Shown piece by piece: positions 1-8,051 of a DNA stretch of 64,000 nucleotides (its first letter is position 1; each line of letters opens with the position of its first letter). The translations under genes and the position numbers were made by a program. This DNA is from Bosea sp. F3-2 (GTDB lineage: Bacteria > Pseudomonadota > Alphaproteobacteria > Rhizobiales > Beijerinckiaceae): contig NZ_CP042331.1 in the NCBI RefSeq assembly GCF_008253865.1, forward strand, positions 3,320,001 to 3,384,000, given 5' to 3'. The notes under the pieces are model-generated. The model did no database searches, had not been told where the DNA came from, and saw only the letters and a list, made by a program, of their open reading frames with translations.

Positions 1-1
1 A

Positions 2-1333
2 GCCGCCGACGACAAGTATACCGATGCTCAAGTCGACGTGATCGAGCGCTCGGCCTGCCCGACCTGCGGCTCCTGCTCCGGCATGTTCACCGCGAACTCG
101 ATGAACTGCCTGACCGAGGCGCTGGGCCTCGCGCTGCCGGGCAATGGCTCGACGCTCGCCACCCATGCCGATCGCAAGCGCCTCTTCGTCGAGGCCGGTC
201 ATCTGATCGTCGACATCGCGCGCCGCTACTACGACCAGAACGACGAGAGCGTGCTGCCGCGCAATGTCGGCTCGTTCAAGGCGTTTGAGAACGCGATGAC
301 GCTCGACATCGCCATGGGCGGCTCGACCAACACCGTGCTGCACCTGCTGGCGGCGGCGCATGAGGCCGAGATCGACTTCACCATGGCCGATATCGACCGG
401 CTGTCGCGGCGCGTACCAGTGCTGTGCAAGGTCGCGCCCGCCGTCGCCGACGTGCATATGGAAGACGTCCACCGCGCCGGTGGCATCATGGCGATCCTCG
501 GCGAACTCGACCGCGCCGGGCTGATCGACACCTCGCTGCCGACCGTCCACAGCGCCACCATGGCGGAGGCACTCTCGCGCTGGGACATCCGGCAGACGCA
601 GAGCGAAGCCGTTCGGTCGTTCTACAGTGCCGCGCCGGGTGGCGTGCCGACACAGACCGCCTTCAGCCAGGAGCGTCGCTTCGAGGAGCTCGATCTCGAC
701 CGCGAAGCCGGCGTGATCCGCGATCTCGACCACGCCTATTCCAAGGATGGCGGGCTCGCCGTGCTCTTCGGCAACATCGCACTGGACGGCTGCATCGTGA
801 AGACCGCTGGTGTCGATGCCTCGATCCTCACATTCTCCGGTGCGGCCGTGATCTTCGAGAGCCAGGACGCGGCGGTCGAAGGCATCCTCAACCGGAAGGT
901 CAACCCCGGCGACATCGTGCTGATCCGCTATGAGGGGCCGCGCGGTGGGCCGGGCATGCAGGAGATGCTCTATCCGACGAGCTACCTGAAATCGAAGGGC
1001 CTCGGAAAAGCCTGCGCGCTCGTCACCGACGGCCGGTTCTCGGGCGGCTCGTCCGGCCTCTCCATAGGCCACGTCTCGCCGGAAGCGGCTGAAGGCGGCG
1101 CGATCGGCCTCGTCGAGAGCGGCGACATCATCGCGATCGACATTCCCAATCGCTCGATCGAGCTCAAGGTCTCGGACGAGGAGCTGGCGCGTCGCCGCGC
1201 AGCGATGGAAGCCAAGGGCAAGGATGCCTGGAAGCCGGCCGCGCCGCGCAAGCGCAAGGTCTCGACCGCGCTCAAGGCCTATGCTGCGACGACGACGAGC
1301 GCTGCCAGGGGTGCGGTGCGCGTGGTCGACTGA
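2..1333 (+). CDS. ilvD: Dihydroxy-acid dehydratase, 3' part (5' end outside window)
   Basis: Dihydroxy-acid dehydratase converts 2,3-dihydroxy-3-methyl-acids to 2-oxo acids, the third common step of isoleucine and valine synthesis. The reading frame is open from base 2, so the true start lies upstream. The visible part opens with the iron-sulfur region CPTCGSCSGMF followed by TANSMNCLTEALGLA. It continues through GGSTNTVLHLLA to the C-terminal GRFSGGSSGLSIGHVSPEAAEGG signature. About 443 residues are present of a family that is usually near 600 residues, which fits loss of roughly the first quarter. The C-terminus carries a basic, alanine-rich tail (PRKRKVSTALKAYA), common in long proteobacterial IlvD forms. 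It is followed by a strong terminator, so it ends its transcription unit. Nothing looks damaged. Confidence 0.96.
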   Translation, partial: AADDKYTDAQVDVIERSACPTCGSCSGMFTANSMNCLTEALGLALPGNGSTLATHADRKRLFVEAGHLIVDIARRYYDQNDESVLPRNVGSFKAFENAMTLDIAMGGSTNTVLHLLAAAHEAEIDFTMADIDRLSRRVPVLCKVAPAVADVHMEDVHRAGGIMAILGELDRAGLIDTSLPTVHSATMAEALSRWDIRQTQSEAVRSFYSAAPGGVPTQTAFSQERRFEELDLDREAGVIRDLDHAYSKDGGLAVLFGNIALDGCIVKTAGVDASILTFSGAAVIFESQDAAVEGILNRKVNPGDIVLIRYEGPRGGPGMQEMLYPTSYLKSKGLGKACALVTDGRFSGGSSGLSIGHVSPEAAEGGAIGLVESGDIIAIDIPNRSIELKVSDEELARRRAAMEAKGKDAWKPAAPRKRKVSTALKAYAATTTSAARGAVRVVD

Positions 1334-1341
1334 TCGGCTTC

Positions 1342-1376
1342 AGGTCGACCGGCCAACATGGCCGGTCGACCTTTTC
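1342..1376 (+). terminator. Rho-independent terminator of ilvD
   Basis: A perfect 13-bp inverted repeat, AGGTCGACCGGCC (1342-1354) and GGCCGGTCGACCT (1360-1372), encloses a 5-nt loop and runs straight into TTTT. It starts 9 bases after the ilvD stop codon. Confidence 0.85.
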
Positions 1377-1528
1377 GCAGAGATCAAATTTCCACGCTTC
1401 GTCACGGAAAGAGCGATTTCTGCTTTTCATATTTGCCAGACTGGCCGCAGCCGCAGAATCGCGTTGTCCGGCCACCTTCTCCGGCGTATTGAGCCTGCCG
1501 AAATTTTGAGCAGCGCCAGCCGAATTCA

Positions 1529-2635
1529 ATGCCCATTCCCGTTCTCGAACCACAGATCGGCCCACGCCGGCGCCGCAGGTTCTTCGCACCGATCCTGGCC
1601 GGCGCAACCTGGCGCGACCGGCTCGTCGCCTGCCTGGGCGCGCTGATCGGCGTCGGCGCGACCGGGCTGATCTGCGGAGTTCTGCTCGGCAAGGACCCAC
1701 ATCTGCCGCTGCTGGCCGCGCCGATGGGTGCCTCGGCCCTGCTCCTCTTCGCCATCCCGTCGAGCCCGCTGGCGCAGCCCTGGTCGATCGTCGGCGGCAA
1801 TACCGTCTCGGCACTGATCGGGCTCATGGTCGGCCGCTATGTTGCGGAGCCCGCCATCGCAGCCGGCAGCGCCGTCGCGCTCGCCATTGCCGCCATGTCG
1901 CTGCTGCGCTGCCTGCATCCGCCGGGCGGGGCAGCGGCGCTGACGGCGGCGCTCGGCGGCCCCCTCGTCTCCGCCTATGGCCTGAGCTTCGCTTTCGTGC
2001 CGGTCGGGCTCAACGCTCTCGTCCTGACGCTGCTCGGCGTGTTGTTCCATCGCTTCTCCAGCCACAGCTATCCGCATCGTCCTGCGGCCGTCGCCAATCC
2101 GCACCGAACGAAGGACCTGCCGGCCAGCCAGCGCATCGGCTTCAACGAGGCCGACATCGAGGCGGCGCTCGGCGATCTCGGCGAGGCCTTCGACATCAAC
2201 CGCGGGGATCTCGACCAGTTGCTGCGACGCGTCGAGATGCATGCGCTCTCGCGCTCCCGTGGCCTGCCGCGCTGCGCCGACATCATGTCCCGCGACATCG
2301 TCCGGATCGACCGGCACGGCGGGATCGAAACCGCACGGGCGCTCCTGCTCGAACACGGCGTTCGCGCCCTGCCCGTCGTCGATCACGACAATCGGCTGCT
2401 CGGCATCGTCGGCCTGCGCGAGTTGACGCGGCCGGGCCTGCGCGTCGACGACGTCATGACTCCAGCTCACGCCGCCAGCCCCGATGCCCCCGCCGTGGAG
2501 CTGATCGGGCCGCTGACCGATGGCCGCCACCACGCGGTCGTCATCGTCGACGAAGCGCAGCACCTGCTCGGCCTGGTGACGCAGAGCGACCTGCTCGCCA
2601 TGCTGCTCAAGCCATTGCGGCAGGAAGCCGCCTGA
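1529..2635 (+). CDS. HPP family integral membrane protein with C-terminal CBS domain pair
   Basis: This 368-residue protein has two parts. Residues about 30-175 form several hydrophobic segments and contain the HPP signature (LRCLHPPGGAAALTAALGG) that names the family. Residues about 250-365 form two CBS motifs, the first opening ADIMSRDIVRIDRHGG and the second VDDVMTPAHAA. HPP membrane proteins have been linked to nitrite transport in plastids and cyanobacteria, and CBS pairs usually bind adenine nucleotides. A nucleotide-gated transporter is therefore a reasonable inference, but the substrate is unknown. It stands alone between the ilvD terminator and a secreted-protein gene, with about 195 bp of leader after ilvD. 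Length and domain order are normal for alphaproteobacterial HPP-CBS fusions. Confidence 0.85.
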   Translation: MPIPVLEPQIGPRRRRRFFAPILAGATWRDRLVACLGALIGVGATGLICGVLLGKDPHLPLLAAPMGASALLLFAIPSSPLAQPWSIVGGNTVSALIGLMVGRYVAEPAIAAGSAVALAIAAMSLLRCLHPPGGAAALTAALGGPLVSAYGLSFAFVPVGLNALVLTLLGVLFHRFSSHSYPHRPAAVANPHRTKDLPASQRIGFNEADIEAALGDLGEAFDINRGDLDQLLRRVEMHALSRSRGLPRCADIMSRDIVRIDRHGGIETARALLLEHGVRALPVVDHDNRLLGIVGLRELTRPGLRVDDVMTPAHAASPDAPAVELIGPLTDGRHHAVVIVDEAQHLLGLVTQSDLLAMLLKPLRQEAA

Positions 2636-2716
2636 CCAGGGGCTGCGGCAAAAAACGTTCCCCCTTTCAGCCGTCCTCCTTTAGCCTTGCCGCACCATCT
2701 CATCGGAGGAACCGCA

Positions 2717-3652
2717 ATGCGGGCTGCTGCCGTCGCCCTGATCTGCCTTCTGTCGCTTCCCGCGGAGGCCGCCGGCCCGTTCGGCAAGATCGTCGTCGGC
2801 AACTGGTCGGGCGGCACCTTCACCAACGACCAGACGGGCACCTTCTCGCATTGCGCCGTCAGCGCCCGTTACAAGAGCGGCGTGACGATGCTGACCTCGG
2901 TGACGGCGCAATTTTCCTGGCTGCTCGGCTTCACCAAGCCCGACTGGAAGCTCAGGACCGGCGAGACGCTCAATTTGCGGCTCGTCTTCGACCGCAGCTC
3001 GACCATCGACGTGACGGCGAACATCAAGTCGCCGACATTGCTCACCATCGCGATGCCGGCACAATCCAATTTGATCAACGCCTTCCGCCAGGGCCGCTAC
3101 CTCGAACTGATCGCCAACGACGCGCGCTACACCTTTGCATTGACCTCGACCGGCGAGATGCTGCCGGCGCTGGTCGAATGCGTGAAGCAGAGCGCCAATG
3201 TGCGCGGCCCGGTCACACCCGGCGCGCCCGCTCAGGCCCAGACGCCCGAGACGACGGAGAAGGAGCGTGCGGCACGGGCCGAGAAGAAGGCGCTCCTGGA
3301 GAAGACGCGCGATCTGATCCGCAGCAAGATGCTGGCCTGCATCGGCCGGGAGGGTGCGCCGATGCTGCTCACCGACGAGAAGGCGGAGGTCGTGGCCAAG
3401 GCGGCGATGCTGTTCTGCAAGGATGATGTCGACGCGCTGACCAACGCCACGATCGAGCTGATCGAGACAGAGGAAGGCCGCCCCGCCAACCGCGGTGTCG
3501 TCCGCGAAGCCGCGGAAAAGCGGGTGCAGGAGGCGGTGACGGCCCACATCATCCGCGCCCGCGGCGAAATGCTCGGCAAGGGGCAGAGGCCTTCTGATCC
3601 GCCGCCGGCGCGGCCGTCCGATCCCGCCCCTCGTCCGTCGCAGATGCTCTGA
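2717..3652 (+). CDS. Secreted hypothetical protein with proline-rich C-terminus
   Basis: I chose the ATG at 2717 because a GGAGGA ribosome site sits 6 bases upstream and the protein then begins with a clean signal peptide (MRAAAVALICLLSLPAEAAG). The frame is open for ten more codons upstream, but those residues do not resemble a leader. The mature part of about 290 residues has a beta-rich first half (GNWSGGTFTNDQTGTFSHC, then a segment with repeated STIDVT and LTIAMPAQ strings). A charged helical second half follows, ending in a Pro-rich tail (DPPPARPSDPAPRPSQ). Two cysteines about 30 residues into the mature protein and near the middle could pair. No enzyme motif is visible and I do not recognise the family. 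It converges on the next gene, with a shared hairpin between them. Confidence 0.7.
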   Translation: MRAAAVALICLLSLPAEAAGPFGKIVVGNWSGGTFTNDQTGTFSHCAVSARYKSGVTMLTSVTAQFSWLLGFTKPDWKLRTGETLNLRLVFDRSSTIDVTANIKSPTLLTIAMPAQSNLINAFRQGRYLELIANDARYTFALTSTGEMLPALVECVKQSANVRGPVTPGAPAQAQTPETTEKERAARAEKKALLEKTRDLIRSKMLACIGREGAPMLLTDEKAEVVAKAAMLFCKDDVDALTNATIELIETEEGRPANRGVVREAAEKRVQEAVTAHIIRARGEMLGKGQRPSDPPPARPSDPAPRPSQML

Positions 3653-3660
3653 AACGCGAA

Positions 3661-3684
3661 ACGCCGCGCCTTGCGGCGCGGCGT
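3661..3684 (-). terminator. Hairpin between convergent genes
   Basis: The 10-bp arms ACGCCGCGCC (3661-3670) and GGCGCGGCGT (3675-3684) enclose a TTGC loop. On the minus strand the hairpin is followed by TTTCGCGTTT, so it best serves the gene that ends at 3707. The plus-strand gene ends 8 bases before it. Confidence 0.6.
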
Positions 3685-3706
3685 CCAAAAACCGGGTTGC
3701 TGAAAA

Positions 3707-4189
3707 TCAGCCCTTGAGCTTGGCGTTGCACTGGCTCCAGTAGCCGCCGCCCTTCTCGATCCATTTGAGCTCGCCATTGGCGTTGGTCGCCTTGTTGGCG
3801 TTGTACTGATCGACGCAGGTCTTGAGGCGAGCCTTACCGGCGGTTTCGTTCGAGTATTTCTGCGACACAGCCTTCGGGAAGACGGCAGCCTTGGCCTTGC
3901 CGGCAGGCATCGCTGCGGGCTTGGCGGCCGGAGCGGCAGTCGTCGTCGCCGGAGCAGCGGGCGCCGCGGTTTCCGGCACCGCCGCCGCAGCATCCGCGTC
4001 GTTGGCGTCGTCATCGCCGCACTGGGCCTTGCGGAAATCGTTCCACTTCTGGCCCTTCAACGTGTTGGCCTTCTTGGCCTCCTGATACTTGACGCTGCAC
4101 TCCTTCATCGTCAGCGCCGAGGCTGGCGTCACGGTGAAGGATGCAAGAGCAAGGGCCGATGCGGATGCGAGAATGAATGTCCTGAACAT
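3707..4189 (-). CDS. Small secreted protein with two PsiF-like cysteine repeats
   Basis: The ATG at 4189 has a GGAGAAGG site two bases upstream and yields a signal peptide (MFRTFILASASALALASF, cleavage after PASA). The mature protein carries a first repeat, MKECSVKYQEAKKAN followed by GQKWNDFRKAQC, then a long Ala/Pro linker of low complexity. A second, diverged repeat follows (LKTCVDQYNANKATN ... WIEKGGGYWSQC). Each repeat has two cysteines about 25-30 residues apart, as in PsiF-like periplasmic proteins common in Bradyrhizobium and relatives. The function is unknown, and a periplasmic role is inferred from the leader. The gene is monocistronic and converges on the secreted protein at 2717. 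Confidence 0.7.
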   Translation of the reverse strand: MFRTFILASASALALASFTVTPASALTMKECSVKYQEAKKANTLKGQKWNDFRKAQCGDDDANDADAAAAVPETAAPAAPATTTAAPAAKPAAMPAGKAKAAVFPKAVSQKYSNETAGKARLKTCVDQYNANKATNANGELKWIEKGGGYWSQCNAKLKG

Positions 4190-4422
4190 GACCTTCTCCA
4201 TGGCAAAGCGTGCTGCCGCCGGTCGGCATGCCACTCTGATTTGCGCCCAGAGGCAAGCCCTTTCCGGCGCGCCGAATAACCCTTTCGCGTGCAAAATGTT
4301 CCTTTGTAGGCAAGCCCTTGTGCCAATCGCGAGGGAAGGCCCGGCGGATCTTTTACGCTCGGCCCTTGCCGGGCTTCACGATTTCCCTGCTATATGACGG
4401 CCCATCTCACACAGGAGACGAT

Positions 4423-4866
4423 ATGGCACGGCCCTCCGATGCCGCGAAGGACCGCGAACTCATCCGCATTCTGACCGAAAACGCCCGGCTTCCCCTGTCC
4501 GACATCGCCAAGCAGCTCGGTGTCTCCCGAGCGACCGTGCAGGGGCGGCTGGCCCGGCTGGAACGCGACGGTGTGATCGCCGGATACACCACGATCCTGG
4601 GCAAGGCGACCCGGCCGGCCACGACGATCTCCGCCCTCATCCTGATCGAACTCGAGGTGAAGCAGCAGGGCGGCGTGGTCGCGGCCCTGAAGAAGCGGCC
4701 TGAAATCGTGCAATGCCACACGTTGAGCGGCCATTTCGACCTCTCCGTGAAGATCGAGTGCGAGACGGCGAGCGATCTCGACACCATCATCGACTGGATC
4801 GCCGAGATGGAGGGCGTCCGGCGCACCACATCCTCCGTGATTCTGGCCAGGAAGTTCGAGCGCTGA
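4423..4866 (+). CDS. Lrp/AsnC family transcriptional regulator
   Basis: This 147-residue protein is normal for the Lrp/AsnC family. Residues about 5-50 form the winged helix (LIRILTENARLPLSDIAKQL, then GVSRATVQGRLARLERDGVI). Residues about 60-145 form the RAM ligand-binding and oligomerisation domain. The start at 4423 is fixed by an AGGAG site 6 bases upstream; the longer frame upstream has no site. The next gene, on the same strand 188 bp downstream, is a saccharopine-dehydrogenase-like enzyme. Lrp-type regulators commonly control a neighbouring amino-acid gene, so lysine or a related amino acid is the likely effector. That assignment is inference from context. Confidence 0.9.
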   Translation: MARPSDAAKDRELIRILTENARLPLSDIAKQLGVSRATVQGRLARLERDGVIAGYTTILGKATRPATTISALILIELEVKQQGGVVAALKKRPEIVQCHTLSGHFDLSVKIECETASDLDTIIDWIAEMEGVRRTTSSVILARKFER

Positions 4867-5054
4867 CGCTACCACCGCGGCACAGCCGGGGGCGTTATCG
4901 TCCATTTCACATCGATATGTCGCATATCCCTTCATGTTGAAGGCACATCGTTACCTGCAGCGGCGATCCGCTCGTTAAAGCGCGCGCCGCCTGAAGCGAT
5001 GATTGGGACGAGAGGGAGGTGCCCTGCCTGCCCGACCCGTCAGGAGATCGCGAC

Positions 5055-6185
5055 ATGACCATCCAGAAGCAGCGCATCGCCGTGCTCGGCGCCGGCCAGA
5101 TCGGCGTCATCATCGCCGGCATGCTGGCCGAGCAGGGCCATGAGGTGACGCTGGCCGACGCTTCCACGGCGCAGCTCAAGCATGCCGCCGGCGGCCGCTT
5201 CGCCACCGCCACCGTCGACGCGTCCGACCTCAACGCGCTCAGCGCCTTCCTCAAGGACCGCGACATCGTCGTCAGCGCTTGCCCCTATTTCCTCAACAAG
5301 GGCATCGCCAAGGTCGCGGCCGAGACCAAGACCCATTATTTCGACCTGACCGAGGATGTCGCCACCACCTCCTACATCAAGGAACTCGGCAAGACCTCCG
5401 AAGCCGCCCTGGTGCCGCAATGCGGGCTCGCCCCCGGCTTCATCTGCATCCTCGGCGCCGACATGGCGGCGCGCTTCGAGAACGTCCGCACCATCAAGAT
5501 GCGCGTCGGCGCCCTGCCGCTCTATCCGACCAATGCGCTGCGCTACAACGTAACCTGGTCCGTCGACGGGCTGATCAACGAGTACTGCAACCCCTGCGAG
5601 ATCGTCTTCGATGGGCAGCCGACGCTGGTTCCGGCACTCGAAGGCATCGAGAGCGTGATGATCGACGGCGTTGCCTATGAGGCCTTCAACACCTCGGGCG
5701 GGCTGGGCACGCTGACCGAGACGCTGGCCGGCAAGGTCCGCAACATGAGCTACAAGACGCTGCGCTATCCCGGCCATGCCGAGATCATGAAGCTGCTGCT
5801 GCGCGACCTCGAGCTCGCCGACGACCGCGAGACGATGCGCCGGATCCTCGGCCACTCCGCGCCGTTCACCCGCAAGGACGTCGTCGTGATCTTCGTGACC
5901 GGCGTCGGCGAGCGCAACGGCCGCCTCGAAGAAGAGAGCGTCGTGCTGCGCTATGACGGCAATGACGAGCTCGGCGCGATCCAGCTCACCACCGCCGCCG
6001 GCTGCGTCGCGATGATCGAGCTGTTCCTCGCCGGCAAGCTGCCCGCCAAGGGCTTCGTGCGCCAGGAGGACGCCGCCCTCGCCGACTTCCTCGCGACCAA
6101 GGCGGGTACCCGGCTGGTGCGCGAGGCGCGCGGCGTCGATGCCGCCGGCCTCGCCCCGACCGTCGCGATCAAGAGCGCGGCCTGA
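5055..6185 (+). CDS. Saccharopine dehydrogenase / lysine 6-dehydrogenase-like oxidoreductase
   Basis: The start at 5055 has a GGAG site 8 bases upstream. The 376-residue protein begins with a Rossmann nucleotide site (IAVLGAGQIGVIIAGMLAEQ). It then follows the saccharopine dehydrogenase N-terminal fold: VVSACPYFLNKGIAKVA, a DLTED segment, and the conserved PQCGLAPGFICILGADM. This length matches the lysine 6-dehydrogenase and homospermidine-type branch better than eukaryotic saccharopine dehydrogenase. Likely chemistry is NAD(P)-dependent oxidation of lysine or a lysine adduct. No saccharopine reductase or aminoadipate semialdehyde dehydrogenase lies nearby, so the exact substrate is open. The Lrp gene upstream probably regulates it. 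A palindromic repeat follows the stop codon. Confidence 0.8.
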   Translation: MTIQKQRIAVLGAGQIGVIIAGMLAEQGHEVTLADASTAQLKHAAGGRFATATVDASDLNALSAFLKDRDIVVSACPYFLNKGIAKVAAETKTHYFDLTEDVATTSYIKELGKTSEAALVPQCGLAPGFICILGADMAARFENVRTIKMRVGALPLYPTNALRYNVTWSVDGLINEYCNPCEIVFDGQPTLVPALEGIESVMIDGVAYEAFNTSGGLGTLTETLAGKVRNMSYKTLRYPGHAEIMKLLLRDLELADDRETMRRILGHSAPFTRKDVVVIFVTGVGERNGRLEEESVVLRYDGNDELGAIQLTTAAGCVAMIELFLAGKLPAKGFVRQEDAALADFLATKAGTRLVREARGVDAAGLAPTVAIKSAA

Positions 6186-6210
6186 GGGCCGCTGCTTTTA
6201 CGCAGAACCG

Positions 6211-6312
6211 CGCCGTCATTCCGGGCTTGACCCGGAATCCATCTTAGAGCGCCGAACTCTACGATAGATTCCGGATCGGCGCCGCTATCGCGGCTTGTCC
6301 GGAATGACGGCG
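6211..6312. repeat. Intergenic palindromic repeat, family A, copy 1
   Basis: This 102-bp element has terminal inverted arms, CGCCGTCATTCCGG at the left and CCGGAATGACGGCG at the right, and internal GGATTCC-type inversions. It fills the gap between two convergent genes. A second copy with the same ends lies at 9796-9942, also between convergent genes. This is the behaviour of a dispersed REP-like element that may double as a bidirectional terminator. Confidence 0.75.
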
Positions 6313-6358
6313 TGTTTCCGTGAAAACGAAACAGGCTCCGACAGCCAGGCTCTGCCCG

Positions 6359-6973
6359 TCAGAGCCTGACGCCCAGGCCGCGCAACTCGGCGCGCAGGTC
6401 GATGGGCTCGACGAAATGGACGGCCCGCATGCCGACACCGCGGGCCGCCACGATATTCTTCTCGCTGTCGTCCACGAAGATGCAGTCGCCGGCCGCGAGG
6501 CCGTAGCGGCCGAGCAGCACCTCGTAGATCGCCGGGTCCGGCTTCAGCAAGCGCTCATGTGCTGAGACGACGACGCCGTCGAAGCTCTGCAGGAAGGGGA
6601 AGCGGATCAGGCATTCCGCCCATTTCTCGTGCGAGAAATTGGTGATGGCGTAGACCTTTTCGCCCTGCCCCTTCAGATCCTCCAGAACGGCGACGCTGTC
6701 GGCTATGGTATGCGGGATGCTGTCGTGCCAGCGCTCGTCGAAAGCGCGGATCTCGCTCTCCCACTCGGGGTGCTGGGCGACCAGCAGGGCCACCGCCTCC
6801 TCCCAGGAGCGGCCGCGATCCTGTTCGAGGTTCCAGGCCATGGTGCAGATGTTCTGCATGAACCAGTCCAGCCGCTCCGGATCGGGGATCAGCGAGCGGT
6901 AGATCAGCCGCGCATCCCAGCGCAGCAGGACATTGCCGACATCGAAGACGACGGTGGGATTGCTGGAAGCCAT
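6359..6973 (-). CDS. HAD superfamily (subfamily IA) hydrolase
   Basis: This is a haloacid-dehalogenase-fold phosphatase of 204 residues. Motif I reads VVFDVGNVLLRWD, with DVGNV in place of the commoner DxDGT, typical of the YihX/epoxide-hydrolase-like IA group. Motif II is near AITNFS, motif III is the lysine in LLKPDPAIYEVLL, and motif IV is FVDDSEKNIVAA. The alpha-helical cap lies between motif I and about residue 90. I chose the ATG at 6973 since MASSNPTVVFD places motif I at the N-terminus as usual; the 13 residues upstream look non-coding. YihX acts on sugar phosphates in E. coli, but the substrate here cannot be told from sequence. It diverges from msrQ. Confidence 0.87.
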   Translation of the reverse strand: MASSNPTVVFDVGNVLLRWDARLIYRSLIPDPERLDWFMQNICTMAWNLEQDRGRSWEEAVALLVAQHPEWESEIRAFDERWHDSIPHTIADSVAVLEDLKGQGEKVYAITNFSHEKWAECLIRFPFLQSFDGVVVSAHERLLKPDPAIYEVLLGRYGLAAGDCIFVDDSEKNIVAARGVGMRAVHFVEPIDLRAELRGLGVRL

Positions 6974-7099
6974 CGTGAAATCCGCTTGAAATGGGCCGGC
7001 AGGACAACCCATTCACGGGCTTGTGTCCAGACGTGCAAGACAGTGGCCGACCCTATCGTTTATGCCGGGGGGCATGAGCGTTCACATCGGAGACCGCCC

Positions 7100-7972
7100 G
7101 TGAAGGCCTGGCTGCCATGGACCGATCGACAGGGCCGCTTCTCGCCCCTGCGGGCCGCGACCTTCGCGTTGCTGCTCGTGCCGGCGCTGCTGCTGCTGTA
7201 CGCCGCCTGGATGCATCAACTCGGCTCCAAGCCCTGGACGCAGGCAATCCACCAGACCGGGACCTGGGCGGTGAGAATCCTCATCATCACGCTCGCCGTC
7301 TCGCCGTTCCGGCGGCTGTTCGACTGGGGCAAGCTGATCGGCATCCGCCGCATGCTCGGGCTCGGCGTGATGGCCTATGCGCTCGGCCATCTCGCGCTCT
7401 ACTGCATCGATACGGCGTTCGACTGGGGCCTGATCGTCTCCGAGATCGTCAAGCGCTTCTACCTGACCATCGGCTTCATCGCGCTGATCGGCCTCAGCGC
7501 GCTTGGCGCCACCTCGACCGACGGCATGATCCGCCGGCTCGGCAAGGACTGGCAGCGCCTGCACAACCTCGTCTATCCGATCGCCATGCTGGCGCTGCTG
7601 CATTTCGCGCTGCAATCCAAGATCGACGTCACCGAGCCGGTGCTGACGAGCGGGCTCTTCCTGCTACTGATGCTCTATCGCGGCCTGTATCGCTGGAAGC
7701 TGCCGGTGTCGGTCCCGGGCCTGGCCGGCATCGCGCTTGTCGGAGGGCTGCTCACCGCCGGCCTGGAAGCGGGCTGGTATGCGGCGACTTCCGGCGTCTC
7801 GGCCTGGCTGGTCTTGCAGGCCAACTCCGACATTCTGACCTATCAGGACTATGCCTCTCTGCGGCCGGCACATTGGGTCGCATTCGCCGGGCTTCTGGTC
7901 GCGTTCGGCCATGGGTTGCGCGCTCGCAAGCCGCGCCCGCCGCGGCAGGCACGCCAGCCCGCGGTGGCGTAA
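7100..7972 (+). CDS. msrQ: Heme-binding membrane subunit of the MsrPQ methionine sulfoxide reductase
   Basis: MsrQ (YedZ) passes electrons from the quinone pool through b-type heme to the periplasmic molybdoenzyme MsrP, which repairs oxidised methionines. The 290-residue product has six hydrophobic segments, with the conserved TLAVSPFRRLF, RRMLGLGVMAYALGHLALY and LHNLVYPIAMLALLHF stretches that carry the heme-ligand histidines. The GTG at 7100 is chosen because CGGAGA lies about 7 bases upstream and upstream codons look non-coding. MsrQ proteins near 200 residues are the minimum; this one has a longer C-terminal half with extra hydrophobic segments, as in other Hyphomicrobiales. No msrP is present in this window, which is unusual because the two are often adjacent. 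Confidence 0.85.
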   Translation: MKAWLPWTDRQGRFSPLRAATFALLLVPALLLLYAAWMHQLGSKPWTQAIHQTGTWAVRILIITLAVSPFRRLFDWGKLIGIRRMLGLGVMAYALGHLALYCIDTAFDWGLIVSEIVKRFYLTIGFIALIGLSALGATSTDGMIRRLGKDWQRLHNLVYPIAMLALLHFALQSKIDVTEPVLTSGLFLLLMLYRGLYRWKLPVSVPGLAGIALVGGLLTAGLEAGWYAATSGVSAWLVLQANSDILTYQDYASLRPAHWVAFAGLLVAFGHGLRARKPRPPRQARQPAVA

Positions 7973-8051
7973 GGGGAAAAACCTTCCAAGTTTCGACATC
8001 TTCCAGATGGAAAGGATTTCCCCTCCCGCACTCATGCTCTAACCCTATGGC

